Assembly (NCBI RefSeq): GCF_900142975.1
Contig: NZ_LT670848.1
Span: 744,001 to 808,000, forward strand
Direction of reading: 5' to 3'
DNA: 64,000 nucleotides
Origin: Salegentibacter salegens
GTDB taxonomy: Bacteria; Bacteroidota; Bacteroidia; Flavobacteriales; Flavobacteriaceae
The notes below the pieces were generated by a model. The model ran no database searches and was not told the DNA's origin. It saw nothing but the letters and a program-made list of their open reading frames with translations. Position 1 is the first letter of the stretch. The number at the start of each line of letters is the position of its first letter. Both the position numbers and the translations under genes were made by a program. This document shows, piece after piece, positions 9,739-18,854 of the stretch.

Positions 9739-10632
9739 ATGGCAGAATTTGAAGAGGACCGACAAACAATTTCCAATCCATCAAAAATTTCATTCTCCGG
9801 TTGGAAGAAAATAGCAATTATTATAAAAGATAAAATAGACGAGAATAACTTAACTATTGTATCTGCTGGCGTTGCTTTCTACGCATTTTTAGCAATTTTC
9901 CCTGCTGTCATGGCGCTAGTTTCTATTTATGGTTTGGCGGTAAATCCTGCTCAAATTGAAAATCAATTAAATCAGCTTGGGTCCATGATACCAGAAGAAG
10001 CTTTTGGAATTGTAGAAGCAAGGCTGGAAGCATTTATTGCTACTTCGGGTAAAGCATTGGGATGGGGAATGGCAATAGGTATATTATTTAGTATCTGGAG
10101 TGCAAATAAAGGAATGAAATCTTTATTTACCGGTATTGATATTGCCTATGCAACCCGCAACACACGCGGATTTATAAAACAAAATACACTTACTTTATTA
10201 TTCACCTTTGGCGCTATAATCCTAATGATTTTAAGTATGGGGTTAATCGTTGCCTTTCCCGCTGTGGTAGGAGAATTAGGTTTACCTCAAAATATAGAAA
10301 GCCTTATTAGTTGGTTACGCTGGCCAATTTTGGCGATAATTGTCGGTTTTTTTCTATGCATTGTTTATAAATATGCACCAGAACGAACCAATCCTAAACT
10401 AAGATGGGTGATTCCCGGTGCCCTTATTGCTACCCTTTTATGGTTAGTCGCTTCCTGGGGTTTTTCTTTTTATGTAAGTAATTTTGGAAGTTATGGCGAA
10501 GTTTATGGTTCTATTGCAGCCGTGGTTATTATGATGTTATGGCTCTTTATAAGTTGTTTTACCGTGCTTTTGGGAGCTCAATTAAATTCTGCTTCAGAAA
10601 GATATGCAAAGAAAATTACTGCTTTTAAATAA
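9739..10632 (+). CDS. YihY/BrkB family membrane protein (first of two)
   Basis: 297 aa from the ATG at 9739. An upstream in-frame ATG at 9700 would add 13 residues (MFYVIYSECKIYK) unlike family starts, so I prefer the inner start. Six hydrophobic segments are visible, with the family motifs ENNLTIVSAGVAFYAFLAIFP near the N-terminus, YKYAPERTNPKLRWVIPG and the C-terminal YGSIAAVVIMMLWLFISC. Members are inner-membrane proteins once mis-named ribonuclease BN; their role is unresolved. The second family member here is at 38256-39266 and is only distantly similar. Followed by a small Gly/Ala-rich protein gene. Confidence 0.9.
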   Translation: MAEFEEDRQTISNPSKISFSGWKKIAIIIKDKIDENNLTIVSAGVAFYAFLAIFPAVMALVSIYGLAVNPAQIENQLNQLGSMIPEEAFGIVEARLEAFIATSGKALGWGMAIGILFSIWSANKGMKSLFTGIDIAYATRNTRGFIKQNTLTLLFTFGAIILMILSMGLIVAFPAVVGELGLPQNIESLISWLRWPILAIIVGFFLCIVYKYAPERTNPKLRWVIPGALIATLLWLVASWGFSFYVSNFGSYGEVYGSIAAVVIMMLWLFISCFTVLLGAQLNSASERYAKKITAFK

Positions 10633-10769
10633 AATTTCAACTGAATTGTTAGTTGGGTTAAGAGCGTTAAAACTGTGTTATTTGAAATCTCTTTAACGTA
10701 AGATATTTAGAATTACTGCGATATTTATATAAATCGAAAAAAATCAGAATTAACCAATAAAAAAATATT

Positions 10770-11012
10770 ATGAACAATCAAGCAGCAATACAAAAGGGAA
10801 TGAAATGGCTTAAACGCGCCGTTATCTTTAAAGCAGGAAAAATGATCATGAGAAAACCGGCAAGCGCTCTTGGAGTAGGAGCAGTAGCAGCCGGGGCAGG
10901 AATTGCAGCCTATAGTTTTCTTAAAAACCGCAAGAAAAAGGACCTAACCCATATTGATAATATTGAAGACAATAATCCCGAAGTTAAAGGGAAAAAGAAA
11001 ATTATAGTTTAA
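10770..11012 (+). CDS. Small Gly/Ala-rich membrane protein
   Basis: 80 aa, not recognised. A basic amphipathic N-terminal half (KGMKWLKRAVIFKAGKMIM) precedes one predicted membrane helix (about 35-54: ALGVGAVAAGAGIAAYSFLK), then KNRKKKD and an acidic-basic tail. The organisation resembles small stress-induced envelope proteins, but that is only an impression. It follows the YihY gene by 137 bases and ends 22 bases before a strong bidirectional terminator. Confidence 0.65.
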   Translation: MNNQAAIQKGMKWLKRAVIFKAGKMIMRKPASALGVGAVAAGAGIAAYSFLKNRKKKDLTHIDNIEDNNPEVKGKKKIIV

Positions 11013-11034
11013 AAACTGTAAGCAATTAAAAAGT

Positions 11035-11080
11035 AAGACCTCACAATTCCGCTCGCTATACGGAACTGTGAGGTCTTTTT
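11035..11080. terminator. Bidirectional terminator between convergent genes
   Basis: A 17-base arm (11035-11051, AAGACCTCACAATTCCG) pairs with 11061-11077 with one mismatch around a 9-base loop. T runs lie on both sides, so it can serve the plus-strand small protein and the minus-strand TonB receptor. Confidence 0.85.
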
Positions 11081-11084
11081 AGTT

Positions 11085-11129
11085 TTAGTAAACTATCTCG
11101 GAACATTAAATCTCGATTATCGAGTAAAC
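11085..11129 (-). repeat. Dispersed repeat A, copy 3 (inverted)
   Basis: Read on the minus strand it starts TTTACTCGATAATCGAGATTTAA and ends near CCGAGATAGTTTACTAA, the same ends as copy 2 with a shorter middle. Palindrome at 11112-11124. Confidence 0.75.
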
Positions 11130-11163
11130 AAACATTCCTAAAAACCTGTTTGTTATTAATGCC

Positions 11164-13509
11164 CTATAGGAACCACCTTACTGAAACCGAAATATTTCTG
11201 CCAATATTAGAAATACCATCTGGTTTTAGGCGGGAAAGGTGGGAGATATAATCTTTATTCAAAATATTATTTGCACTTACTCCAATTCTCATTTCACTAG
11301 AATTTATGGCGAATTGCCCTCCAAATCCTGTACCTAATAACCCGTAACCGGCGGTACGTGTTTCAAAAGCATCAACATTATTTTGATCGAACACGTTCTT
11401 TAATCTAACAAAAATATATTTACCAAAGATTTTATAATCTGGATTATCAAATTCCAATCTCAGCGTATTGGTGAGGGAATTCGCGGGAATTAATGGTAAA
11501 TACTCGCCATTGTTTCTTTTTCCGGTAACGGTTTCAAAACTACTTTCCAGGTGCAGCCAGTCTAAAGGATGCGGGTGAATATGTAAGCCTATTTCTCCAC
11601 CATACAATTCAGCGTTATTTTGTGTATATTCAAAAACAGGGTTTTCATCTATCAATTCTCCCGTAGGCTGTAAATAAATATAATCGTTTATTGTATTATG
11701 AAATCCGTTTACGAAAGCTTCAAAATGTTTATTTCTCCATTCTAAAGAGAGGTCTACCTGGAAATTCTGTTCGTTGTCAAGATCTTGATCTCCAACTTCA
11801 TATCTATTAGTACCGTGGTGGGAACCGTTAGACGTTAATTCAGATAAATTAGGCGCTCTAAAACCCGTAGCTAAGTTTAATCTTGCACTTAAGTTTTCAG
11901 TAAGGATATATTTTGCTCCAAGCGCACCGTTTATACTTTTATATGAATTATTTACTGCGGCAATTTCACCGCTTTCGTGCTCGTGGCCTGGCTCTTCCTC
12001 ATGTTCCTCACCTTCGTGTTCCTCTTCAGCATGTTCTTCTTCGTGAGCTTCTACAGCTTCGCTGTCTATACTTCGGGTATCAAATCTTAAACCTCCCTGG
12101 AAGTCCCACCTATCAAAATGTACGTGAGTAGTGGCAAAAACACCAAAATCTGTAGTAGTAGCATCTGGAATTAGAATTTCTTCCCCATAATTAGTATTCG
12201 TTTGATGCATTCCCTGAACTCCTAAAATGGTTTCAAACCTTCCGGTGCGTGGTAAATTATATTGAAGGTTATAATTTAAAGTTTCCAGGTGCATTTCTAA
12301 AGCAGGATGGTCGGTGCCTTCTTCCTCTTCCAGGTGTTCTTCTTCCTCGGCGTGCTCTTCTTCACCGTGTTCCTCTTCGTGGAGATGTTCTTCAAACTCT
12401 TTTCTGTTATTATATTGATAACCAACTTTAAAATCAAGACTGGAATTGTTGAAATAAAGTTTACTTTCTAAACTTAGAATGTGATTATCTATTTCCTGGT
12501 AGGGAAGAAGCAGCTCTTTATCGGTAGATTGTTCTCCTATTTCCTCCGGAATTCCAATATTAGATTTATTGAAATTATACCTTAAATCGGTTTTGAATTT
12601 AGCATCCTGGTAGCCGATTCCTGCTTTAAAATCGGTTTCATTAAAACGAGTGTTAGTCACTCTTTCCCCATTTCCTGTTTCATAATCGCTATGTGCAGCA
12701 TAACTTCCACGGGCAAGAAATTTTAATTTTTCTCCTGAAGTTTTTGCCATTGCACTTCCCTGGTAACCCTGGGTATTGCTGAAATAATTTACATCTACTT
12801 CAGCATTGATTTCATTTGAGGCTGCGTAGCGTTCAGGATTCATGTAAAGCACACCACCAATAGCGTCGCTTCCATAGAGAAGCGAAGCAGGGCCTTTTAT
12901 AACCTCAACACTTTCAATTCCTTTAGAGCTTATCCCAAGCCCATGTTCATCTCCATATTGCTGATTTTCTAAGCGAACACCCTGGGTGTAAACCAAAACA
13001 CGATTAGAACTTAAACCTCTAATTACCGGTTTCCCAATTCCAACTCCTGTGGTTAAACTTTCTACTCCTGCAATCTGGGTTAGTCCGTCGCTTAAGGTTA
13101 TTGCACCTTTTCGGTTTAATTCTGCAACATTTTCTCGTTCTACACGCATCACATTTTCACTTTGTAACTGGTGAAAAGGAGTAGAAACAATCACTTCTTC
13201 CATCTCTATGGCCGATTTTTCTAAAGTGATATTTAAATTTGAAGTTTCGGGGAAATCTAATTCGTTGGAGTAAGTAGCAAACCCTACCGATGAGATTACG
13301 ACTTTAAATTTTCCGTTGGGAATATTTTCAACCTTAAATTTTCCGTCAAGATCAGTCATATCGCCTTTGCTAAGTTCTGGAAAATAGACATTGGCGCTAA
13401 ATACCGGTTCTCCGGTTTCAGCATTGGTAACCTGGCCCGAAACACTGTTCTGAGCATATATAATGGGACTCACTGCTATAAAGAGCAATGAGAAAAGTAT
13501 ACTTTTCAT
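11164..13509 (-). CDS. TonB-dependent receptor with His/Glu-rich loops, probable zinc or other metal uptake
   Basis: 781 aa. Signal peptide 1-19 (ending IYAQ), CarboxypepD_reg-like domain about 20-105, plug about 115-225 (GIGKPVIRGLSSNRVLVY, EHGLGISSKGIESVEVIKG, LLYGSDAIGGV), then a barrel ending in aromatic SVRWFL. Two barrel insertions, at about residues 373-402 and 485-511, are almost wholly His and Glu (for example HLHEEEHGEEEHAEEEE). Similar His-rich loops occur in ZnuD-type zinc receptors, so metal ion or metallophore import is the best guess. The upstream 105-aa protein is also rich in His and Cys. No Zur or Fur box was identified. Confidence 0.88.
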   Translation of the reverse strand: MKSILFSLLFIAVSPIIYAQNSVSGQVTNAETGEPVFSANVYFPELSKGDMTDLDGKFKVENIPNGKFKVVISSVGFATYSNELDFPETSNLNITLEKSAIEMEEVIVSTPFHQLQSENVMRVERENVAELNRKGAITLSDGLTQIAGVESLTTGVGIGKPVIRGLSSNRVLVYTQGVRLENQQYGDEHGLGISSKGIESVEVIKGPASLLYGSDAIGGVLYMNPERYAASNEINAEVDVNYFSNTQGYQGSAMAKTSGEKLKFLARGSYAAHSDYETGNGERVTNTRFNETDFKAGIGYQDAKFKTDLRYNFNKSNIGIPEEIGEQSTDKELLLPYQEIDNHILSLESKLYFNNSSLDFKVGYQYNNRKEFEEHLHEEEHGEEEHAEEEEHLEEEEGTDHPALEMHLETLNYNLQYNLPRTGRFETILGVQGMHQTNTNYGEEILIPDATTTDFGVFATTHVHFDRWDFQGGLRFDTRSIDSEAVEAHEEEHAEEEHEGEEHEEEPGHEHESGEIAAVNNSYKSINGALGAKYILTENLSARLNLATGFRAPNLSELTSNGSHHGTNRYEVGDQDLDNEQNFQVDLSLEWRNKHFEAFVNGFHNTINDYIYLQPTGELIDENPVFEYTQNNAELYGGEIGLHIHPHPLDWLHLESSFETVTGKRNNGEYLPLIPANSLTNTLRLEFDNPDYKIFGKYIFVRLKNVFDQNNVDAFETRTAGYGLLGTGFGGQFAINSSEMRIGVSANNILNKDYISHLSRLKPDGISNIGRNISVSVRWFL

Positions 13510-13553
13510 ATTAATTTTTTAAATAATTATAATTCTAACAAATAAATTGAATG

Positions 13554-13871
13554 TTAGGCAGTCAGTGGCGGACCGCGAAGCTCAAAAGGGAGCTTTTGAT
13601 AATCACTTAAAAATTGATAAAAATCGAAGAATTGTTTTTGGATTTGCTTTTCTACAAGCGGTTCAAAATTTATAAAGTCGGCAGCAAGTACAGGACTTTG
13701 ATTAAAGGAATGCAACTCACAGTCAAGGCTGCTTTCATGAAAATGCTCATCGGCATAATTAATACATAATTCGTGACCGTGCCCACTAAAAATATGAGAG
13801 AAACTAATAACCACCGGAAGCAAAAGCAAAGCACCCAACAGTATAGCAAATATGTGTTTAAATAGTTTCAA
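13554..13871 (-). CDS. Small exported or membrane-anchored His/Cys protein next to the TonB receptor
   Basis: 105 aa, family not recognised. A hydrophobic N-terminal segment (about 7-27) could be a signal peptide or anchor. The short mature part carries HIFSGHGHELC and DEHFHESSLDCELH, that is seven His and two Cys in about 30 residues, and ends ELRGPPLTA. The RGPP ending and the position just upstream of a His-rich TonB receptor (44-base gap, same strand) suggest a periplasmic metal-handling companion. Function is inferred from context only. Confidence 0.7.
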   Translation of the reverse strand: MKLFKHIFAILLGALLLLPVVISFSHIFSGHGHELCINYADEHFHESSLDCELHSFNQSPVLAADFINFEPLVEKQIQKQFFDFYQFLSDYQKLPFELRGPPLTA

Positions 13872-13877
13872 GAATAA

Positions 13878-14180
13878 TTATTGTAATAATTTAGCAAAGC
13901 CTATTCTTCTTAGCATTTTCTTTTCGAAAGCCCAAAAGAATTGAAACTGGCCAAAAATCCAGCCAAAACTAACCAATAAAACCTGGTAAATGGGAAAAAT
14001 CAGAAAAATTCTTGCACTCCAGTAAACCGCCCAATGAGAGGAAGCCTCGTAGATACCCAGGAGATTACATAAGGGCTCAGCTAATTTAGCTGAAGTAGAT
14101 CCTGTGATAGCGAATACTATAAATATTATAACTATTTGCCAATTAGAATCTATACCCCAACGTGCCTTTAATTTATTCAT
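13878..14180 (-). CDS. DUF6787-like small membrane protein
   Basis: 100 aa with two clear membrane segments: about 15-37 (WQIVIIFIVFAITGSTSA) and about 55-80 (WSARIFLIFPIYQVLLVSFGWIFG). The sequence KRRWGID-like start (KARWGIDSNWQIVIIF) and the C-terminal FQFFWAFEKKMLRRIGF are as I remember the Bacteroidota DUF6787 family. Six bases separate its stop from the start of the His/Cys protein, so all three genes down to the TonB receptor probably form one transcript. Biochemical role unknown. Confidence 0.75.
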   Translation of the reverse strand: MNKLKARWGIDSNWQIVIIFIVFAITGSTSAKLAEPLCNLLGIYEASSHWAVYWSARIFLIFPIYQVLLVSFGWIFGQFQFFWAFEKKMLRRIGFAKLLQ

Positions 14181-14224
14181 GCAGCAAAAGTACTAAAAGC
14201 TTCGGAGAATTAAAATAATGAGTG

Positions 14225-14644
14225 TTAAATACGCGTAGGAACAGCGAATCGCTGGTTATAATGCCTGCTGAAGTATACAAAATAGTTATATAGTAAATAA
14301 TTTACTTCATAACCATAATCTGTATTGGGCTCATAATTAATTTCCTGCAAATAAAGATCGGGGTTGTAAACCTGGGGTTGTCTAACACGTTGATTATATT
14401 CAGAAACCAACATGCGATTTTTGTTTTCCAGGTATTGTTGCGAGTAATAACCTTCTGGTTTTGCTATAGAATTTATAAAAAGGTTAAACCCAGGTTCAAT
14501 AATTATAATTTCATATTCCAGGCTATCGTTTGCGATGCGAACCGTATCCTCATTTATTTGAGAATCTCCCAGGTTTCTATCTCGCGTGCTTCCGCAGCTA
14601 TATATAAACAGACCTAGTAATAAAATATAAATGAAGTTTTTCAT
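14225..14644 (-). CDS. DUF6146-like lipoprotein
   Basis: 139 aa. Signal peptide with lipobox IYSC, giving lipidated Cys17 followed by GSTRDR. The mature part is rich in Asn, Tyr and Gln and includes EIIIIEPGFNLFINSIAKP and YLENKNRMLVSEYNQRV. I associate this pattern with the DUF6146 family of Flavobacteriia; that label is from memory. Expected at the periplasmic face of the outer membrane. The start is 44 bases upstream of the DUF6787-like gene on the same strand, so it may be the first gene of the metal-receptor transcript. Confidence 0.75.
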   Translation of the reverse strand: MKNFIYILLLGLFIYSCGSTRDRNLGDSQINEDTVRIANDSLEYEIIIIEPGFNLFINSIAKPEGYYSQQYLENKNRMLVSEYNQRVRQPQVYNPDLYLQEINYEPNTDYGYEVNYLLYNYFVYFSRHYNQRFAVPTRI

Positions 14645-14652
14645 CTTTGTTT

Positions 14653-14769
14653 TTTATTCGAAAAATTGAGCTTTAAATGCCTCAAAGCCTGCCAAATCAT
14701 TAAGGATGGCTTGCCACGAAAACTATATTTAATTAATAAGGCTTTACGGACTTGCTCGAGTTGGTTTAT
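14653..14769 (+). repeat. Dispersed repeat A, degenerate copy
   Basis: TTTATTCGAAAAATTGAG followed by CTTTAAATGCCTC matches the repeat A start with several changes, and CTTGCTCGAGTTGGTTTATA matches its end. The palindrome is decayed. Fills the gap between the DUF6146 and DUF937 genes. Confidence 0.55.
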
Positions 14770-14799
14770 ATTAGGAAGTTACAGCATGAATCTTCAATT

Positions 14800-15420
14800 T
14801 CACTTTCCGCCTAACATACCGCCAAGCAGGCTGCCACCTTTTTTATCTTTCTTACCGCCAAAAGCCATTCCTGCTACATCGTCTATAACACTACCATCAC
14901 CATCGGCATCTAATAAAGTTTCCAGAAAGGACTGGTCGTGTGAATCATTAGATCCCATAACCGAACCTAATAAGCTTGATAAACCGGAAGAACCAACATT
15001 ATCTTTCCTCTTTTGTTGTCCTAATAATCCCATAATAACAGGGGCAGCCATTTCAAGAATATTGTTAACCGTGGTTTCGTCTATATTTAAAGTTCCAGCA
15101 ATGGTTTTGCTCACTCCGCTTTGTTTTGCACCCAAAACGTGGTTCAAAATTTTGCTGCCTTCGTTGGTGAGTTCTTCAGGGTCTTTGTCTTCTAAATTAT
15201 CTAAAACCTCTCCATTATGTTTTTCATTCTGTAAAGCTTTATCTAAACTTTCGGCGCCTTTAGGATCCTTAGCGTTTTTTTTCATTGCGCCAAGAATTAG
15301 CGGCATAGCCATTCCCAGTACCGATGTTATTTTGCTTTTATCTTCAGAAGTTTTTGCACTGGCTTTGTTAACCAGCTGTTCTCCTGTTTGGGTATTAAGT
15401 AAATCTAATATGGAAGCCAT
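14800..15420 (-). CDS. DUF937 protein with a Ca-binding-like DxDxDG loop
   Basis: 206 aa, no signal peptide. Two DUF937-type repeats are seen (about 5-60 with SVLGMAMPLILGAMKKN, and about 80-135 with ILEMAAPVIMGLLGQQ). The C-terminal part contains DADGDGSVIDDVAGMAFG, like an EF-hand or dockerin calcium loop, and a Gly/Leu-rich end (GGSLLGGMLGGK). Family members in Bacteroidota are of unknown function. A 269-aa open frame on the other strand is an antisense artefact of this gene. Confidence 0.85.
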   Translation of the reverse strand: MASILDLLNTQTGEQLVNKASAKTSEDKSKITSVLGMAMPLILGAMKKNAKDPKGAESLDKALQNEKHNGEVLDNLEDKDPEELTNEGSKILNHVLGAKQSGVSKTIAGTLNIDETTVNNILEMAAPVIMGLLGQQKRKDNVGSSGLSSLLGSVMGSNDSHDQSFLETLLDADGDGSVIDDVAGMAFGGKKDKKGGSLLGGMLGGK

Positions 15421-15488
15421 GCTTTATATTTTTATGAAAATAAATTTACGGCTTTTAAATAGTAACTCACGTTAAAGCTTTATTATAA

Positions 15489-15587
15489 TCTACTCGATAA
15501 TCGAGAGTAGATGCTCCGAGGCCTTCCTCTAAAATTAAACAATTGTTCGCTATTAATGTCTACTAAGCTTGCTCCCAGGTAGTTTAT
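15489..15587 (+). repeat. Dispersed repeat A, copy with longer middle
   Basis: Palindrome CTCGATAATCGAG at 15493-15505, then ATGCTCCGAGGCCTTCC, an unrelated middle, and the end AGCTTGCTCCCAGGTAGTTTA. Lies between the DUF937 and serA genes. Confidence 0.75.
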
Positions 15588-15590
15588 TTT

Positions 15591-16592
15591 TTAAAAATGC
15601 GAAATAATTTGTTTTGAAAGTTCTAAACCTATACGTTCCTGGGCTTCTAAGGTAGATGCACCAATATGCGGACTTAAAGATAACTTCTCGTTCATCAACA
15701 ATTTAATGGCCGGTCTTGGTTCGGCTTCAAAAGTATCTAAACCGGCGAAAGCAACTTTGCCATCTTCTATGGCTTCCAAAAGTGCCACTTCATCTATAAC
15801 CCCGCCGCGTGCGGTGTTAATTATTCCCACTCCCGGTTTCATTGCTTCCAGTTCTTTTTTACCAATTAGTGGTTTGGTTTGGGCGGGCACGTGAAGCGTT
15901 ATAAAATCTGAATGCTTTATAAGCTCTTCCACAGGTTCGGTCTTTATTGGAATTTCTATACTTTGGTGATTATAAAATTCCAAAGTGATTTTTGCTTCGC
16001 CAACTTCATTATCGCTGGCAATAACCTTCATTCCCAGCCCTAAAGCTATTTTAGCAACTTCACGACCAATTTTACCAAAACCGATAATTCCAAGAGTTTT
16101 TCCCCTAAGTTCAATTCCCGCGGAATAGGATTTCTTTAATTCTTTAAACCTCGATTCTCCTTCTAAGGGCATATTCCTGTTAGAGTCAAATAATTTTCTT
16201 ACTCCGCTGAAAAGGTGTGCAAAAACAAGTTCTGCAACCGAGCCTGAAGCTGCCTGTGGGGTATTAATTACTTTTATGCCTTTACTTTCAGCATAATCTA
16301 CGGCAATATTATCCAGGCCAACACCACCGCGTCCTATAAGTTTTAAACCTTTACAGGCATCAATGATCGCCTTATCTACGTTTGTAGCACTTCTAACAAG
16401 TAAAACCTGAATACCTTTTGAATTTATATATTCGGCCAGTTGTTCCTGGGCTACTTTGGTACTAATAACTTCAAAACCGGCTTTCTCAAGCTGTTCTATA
16501 CCGGCTTTTGCAAGACCATCGTTGGCTAGAATTTTTATCTTTTCAGGTTGGTTTGGTGTCGTGGGTTTATTAAAAAAATCTTCAGGTTTCAT
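15591..16592 (-). CDS. serA: D-3-phosphoglycerate dehydrogenase-type 2-hydroxyacid dehydrogenase
   Basis: 333 aa. Oxidises 3-phosphoglycerate to 3-phosphohydroxypyruvate, the first step of serine synthesis. The NAD fold shows GIIGFGKIGREVAKIAL; the catalytic region has INTARGGVIDE and SPHIGASTLEAQERIG, where His is the general acid. It lacks the C-terminal ACT regulatory domain of the long form, so feedback by serine through that domain is not expected. An N-terminal extension of about 18 residues (KPEDFFNKPTTPNQPEK) precedes the fold. Placement downstream of serC supports the serine role over other 2-hydroxyacid substrates. Confidence 0.9.
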   Translation of the reverse strand: MKPEDFFNKPTTPNQPEKIKILANDGLAKAGIEQLEKAGFEVISTKVAQEQLAEYINSKGIQVLLVRSATNVDKAIIDACKGLKLIGRGGVGLDNIAVDYAESKGIKVINTPQAASGSVAELVFAHLFSGVRKLFDSNRNMPLEGESRFKELKKSYSAGIELRGKTLGIIGFGKIGREVAKIALGLGMKVIASDNEVGEAKITLEFYNHQSIEIPIKTEPVEELIKHSDFITLHVPAQTKPLIGKKELEAMKPGVGIINTARGGVIDEVALLEAIEDGKVAFAGLDTFEAEPRPAIKLLMNEKLSLSPHIGASTLEAQERIGLELSKQIISHF

Positions 16593-16700
16593 TTATTATA
16601 ATTTAATCCCTGGTATGGGAATTTGGTGCAGGATTATATTTATTTTCCTGCAGGTTATCAATTTAAGTATCCAGCTTTAATCTGGTTTTTCGATGCTGAT

Positions 16701-17765
16701 TTATGATTCTTGTTCCAATTGCTGCATGGTTTTTACGAGCACTTTTACACTTTCTATATCTAAAGCGTTGTACATAGAAGCACGGTAGCCACCAACACTT
16801 CGGTGTCCGTTAAGTCCATTAATACCGGCATCTTTCCAAAGTATATCAAAAGCTTCTTTTTTGCTTTCATCGGTAAGGTTAAAAGTGGCGTTCATTGGCG
16901 AACGATCCTCAATTTCAGCAAAACCTTTAAATAATGGGTTTCTATCTACTTCTTTATAAAGTAAATCGGATTTTTCGGTGTTTCGTTTTTCCATTGCTGC
17001 AATTCCGCCTTTGTTTTTAATCCATCTTAGGGTTAATAGCGAAACATAGACCGCATAAACTGCCGGCGTATTAAACATACTGTCTTTTTCCAAATGTACT
17101 TTGTAGCTCAGCATTGATGGAATTTCACGCTCAACTTTTCCTAAAATATCTTCTTTGATCACCACCAGAGTAGTTCCTGCCGGACCCATATTTTTCTGGG
17201 CCCCCGCATAAATAAGATCAAATTTAGAAAAATCAAGTTCGCGAGAAAATATATCGCTGCTCATATCGCAAACCAGCGGCGCCTTAACTTCAGGGAAATC
17301 TTTAATTTGAGTGCCAAAAATTGTGTTATTGCTAGTACAATGGAAATAATCTACATCAGCCGGGATTTGATAATCTTTCGGGATATAATTGAAGTTTTTG
17401 TCTTTTGAGGAAGCAACTTCAACAACTTCACCAAAAAGTTTAGCTTCTTTAATCGCTTTAGAAGACCAGGTTCCGGTATTGAGATAGGCTGCTTTTTTAT
17501 TTAATAAATTATAAGCCGTCATTAGAAATTGCATACTGGCACCTCCTTGCAAAAACAAGGCTTTATAGCCTTTATTTTGAAGTCCTAAAAGTTCCAGGGA
17601 AAGGCTACGGGCTTCTTCCATCACGTCTACAAAAGCTGTGCTGCGATGGGAAATTTCCATAATAGACAATCCTGAATCCTGGTAATCTAAAATGCCTTGC
17701 GCGGCTTCTTTAAAAACTTCCTGAGGTAAAATACAGGGACCGGCGCTATAATTATGTTTTTTCAT
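16701..17765 (-). CDS. serC: Phosphoserine aminotransferase SerC
   Basis: 354 aa from the ATG at 17765. The open frame extends upstream to 17849, but MKKHNYSAGPCILP is the standard SerC start, so the extension is rejected. Class V PLP fold: LGLQNKGYKALFLQGGASMQF near the N-terminus, PLP lysine in YAGAQKNMGPAG, and the C-terminal GLNGHRSVGGYRASMYNAL. Converts 3-phosphohydroxypyruvate plus glutamate to phosphoserine. 32 bases after the acyl-CoA reductase gene and 108 bases before serA. A phosphoserine phosphatase gene is not in the window. Confidence 0.96.
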   Translation of the reverse strand: MKKHNYSAGPCILPQEVFKEAAQGILDYQDSGLSIMEISHRSTAFVDVMEEARSLSLELLGLQNKGYKALFLQGGASMQFLMTAYNLLNKKAAYLNTGTWSSKAIKEAKLFGEVVEVASSKDKNFNYIPKDYQIPADVDYFHCTSNNTIFGTQIKDFPEVKAPLVCDMSSDIFSRELDFSKFDLIYAGAQKNMGPAGTTLVVIKEDILGKVEREIPSMLSYKVHLEKDSMFNTPAVYAVYVSLLTLRWIKNKGGIAAMEKRNTEKSDLLYKEVDRNPLFKGFAEIEDRSPMNATFNLTDESKKEAFDILWKDAGINGLNGHRSVGGYRASMYNALDIESVKVLVKTMQQLEQES

Positions 17766-17797
17766 AGTTGGTTTATAAAAGTGGTTAGTCTTATGTT

Positions 17798-18847
17798 TTA
17801 AAGTTTTTCTAAGAATTTTAAGGTATCTACGCCATCGGCATAATCCCATAATTCGGGTTGCTGGGTTTTACCGAAATCAATTTCGGCTTCAGACCCTACT
17901 ACGCATTGCAGGTTTTCTTTATTTTGCTCCAGTTTTTCCTGTAATTCTTTTTCATCTTCGTATTCTTCATAAAACAAGGTTGCAATAGGGGAGCCGAAAA
18001 TTTCGTCTTTTTTCAGAATAAGAAATCCGTTTTCCAGTAATTTAAATTCGCTCATTAAATACACCGCTTTGTTATAATCGTAATTATTGGCGTATTTAGC
18101 CGAATTCATCAAAGTATTCCACGGAAACATCGCCTTGAAAAAATCGTCAAAATCATATTCTTTAGGAACATACAGTTTTGAAACATTGCGGCAACCCAAG
18201 CCGAAATACCTAAAAATATCTTCGCCTAAAGCCTCCAGTTGTTCCTTAGTTTCCTTCCCGGTAAGAATAGCTACAGAATTTCGGTTTTTCCTGATGATGT
18301 TGGGTTTTCCAGAGAAATAATATTCGAAATACCTGGCGGTGTTGTTACTTCCGGTAGCGATAACCGCATCAAAATTGGTGAGTCTGTCCTCGGTGAATTT
18401 TATTCGGTCTTCAAATTCTGGAGCTATATTCATTAAAAATCCGGCGATTACCGGCAATAATTGTTTGTCGTTAGAAGATTGTTTTACCAAAACGTTATGC
18501 CCTGAAATTAAAACCGAAAGAAAATCGTGAAAACCAACCAGTGGAATGTTCCCGGCCATAATTATGGCTACCGTTTTTTGTTGATTTTCACCCAAATTAT
18601 AAGGTGTCAACCAGGTATCCAAATTGCTTTGTGTTAGCGCTTTGCTCCACTGCTGAAGTGAAAAAATCACGTTTTCCCGGGTAAACCAACCGTTATAATG
18701 AACCGATTGATCAATTTTATCATTTAATTCATTAAAAAATCTTTCGTTTTCAGGCGTTATTTTTATTGAATTATTAGTCCCATCCCCAAAAAGACTCAGG
18801 AATTTTCCTACTTGAATAAAATATGATTTTCTTTCTTCGATTGTCAT
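17798..18847 (-). CDS. Acyl-CoA reductase, LuxC-like
   Basis: 349 aa. Aldehyde-dehydrogenase-like fold of the LuxC/acyl-CoA reductase family: AIIMAGNIPLVGFHDFL, LVKQSSNDKQLLP, DAVIATGSNNTARYFEYYF and the likely thiol nucleophile in YFGLGCRNVSKLYVP. Such enzymes reduce fatty acyl-CoA or acyl-ACP to aldehyde. No luciferase genes are present; the physiological substrate is unknown. First gene of the acyl-CoA reductase-serC-serA strand and divergent from the ferredoxin gene. A candidate structured leader lies 52 bases upstream of the start codon. Confidence 0.88.
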   Translation of the reverse strand: MTIEERKSYFIQVGKFLSLFGDGTNNSIKITPENERFFNELNDKIDQSVHYNGWFTRENVIFSLQQWSKALTQSNLDTWLTPYNLGENQQKTVAIIMAGNIPLVGFHDFLSVLISGHNVLVKQSSNDKQLLPVIAGFLMNIAPEFEDRIKFTEDRLTNFDAVIATGSNNTARYFEYYFSGKPNIIRKNRNSVAILTGKETKEQLEALGEDIFRYFGLGCRNVSKLYVPKEYDFDDFFKAMFPWNTLMNSAKYANNYDYNKAVYLMSEFKLLENGFLILKKDEIFGSPIATLFYEEYEDEKELQEKLEQNKENLQCVVGSEAEIDFGKTQQPELWDYADGVDTLKFLEKL

Positions 18848-18854
18848 TTCCTTA

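Noticed and set aside
14666..15475. 269-aa open frame on the plus strand
   Set aside because: It lies opposite the DUF937 gene, is Ser/Pro/Leu-rich in the manner of antisense frames, and has no promoter or family motif.
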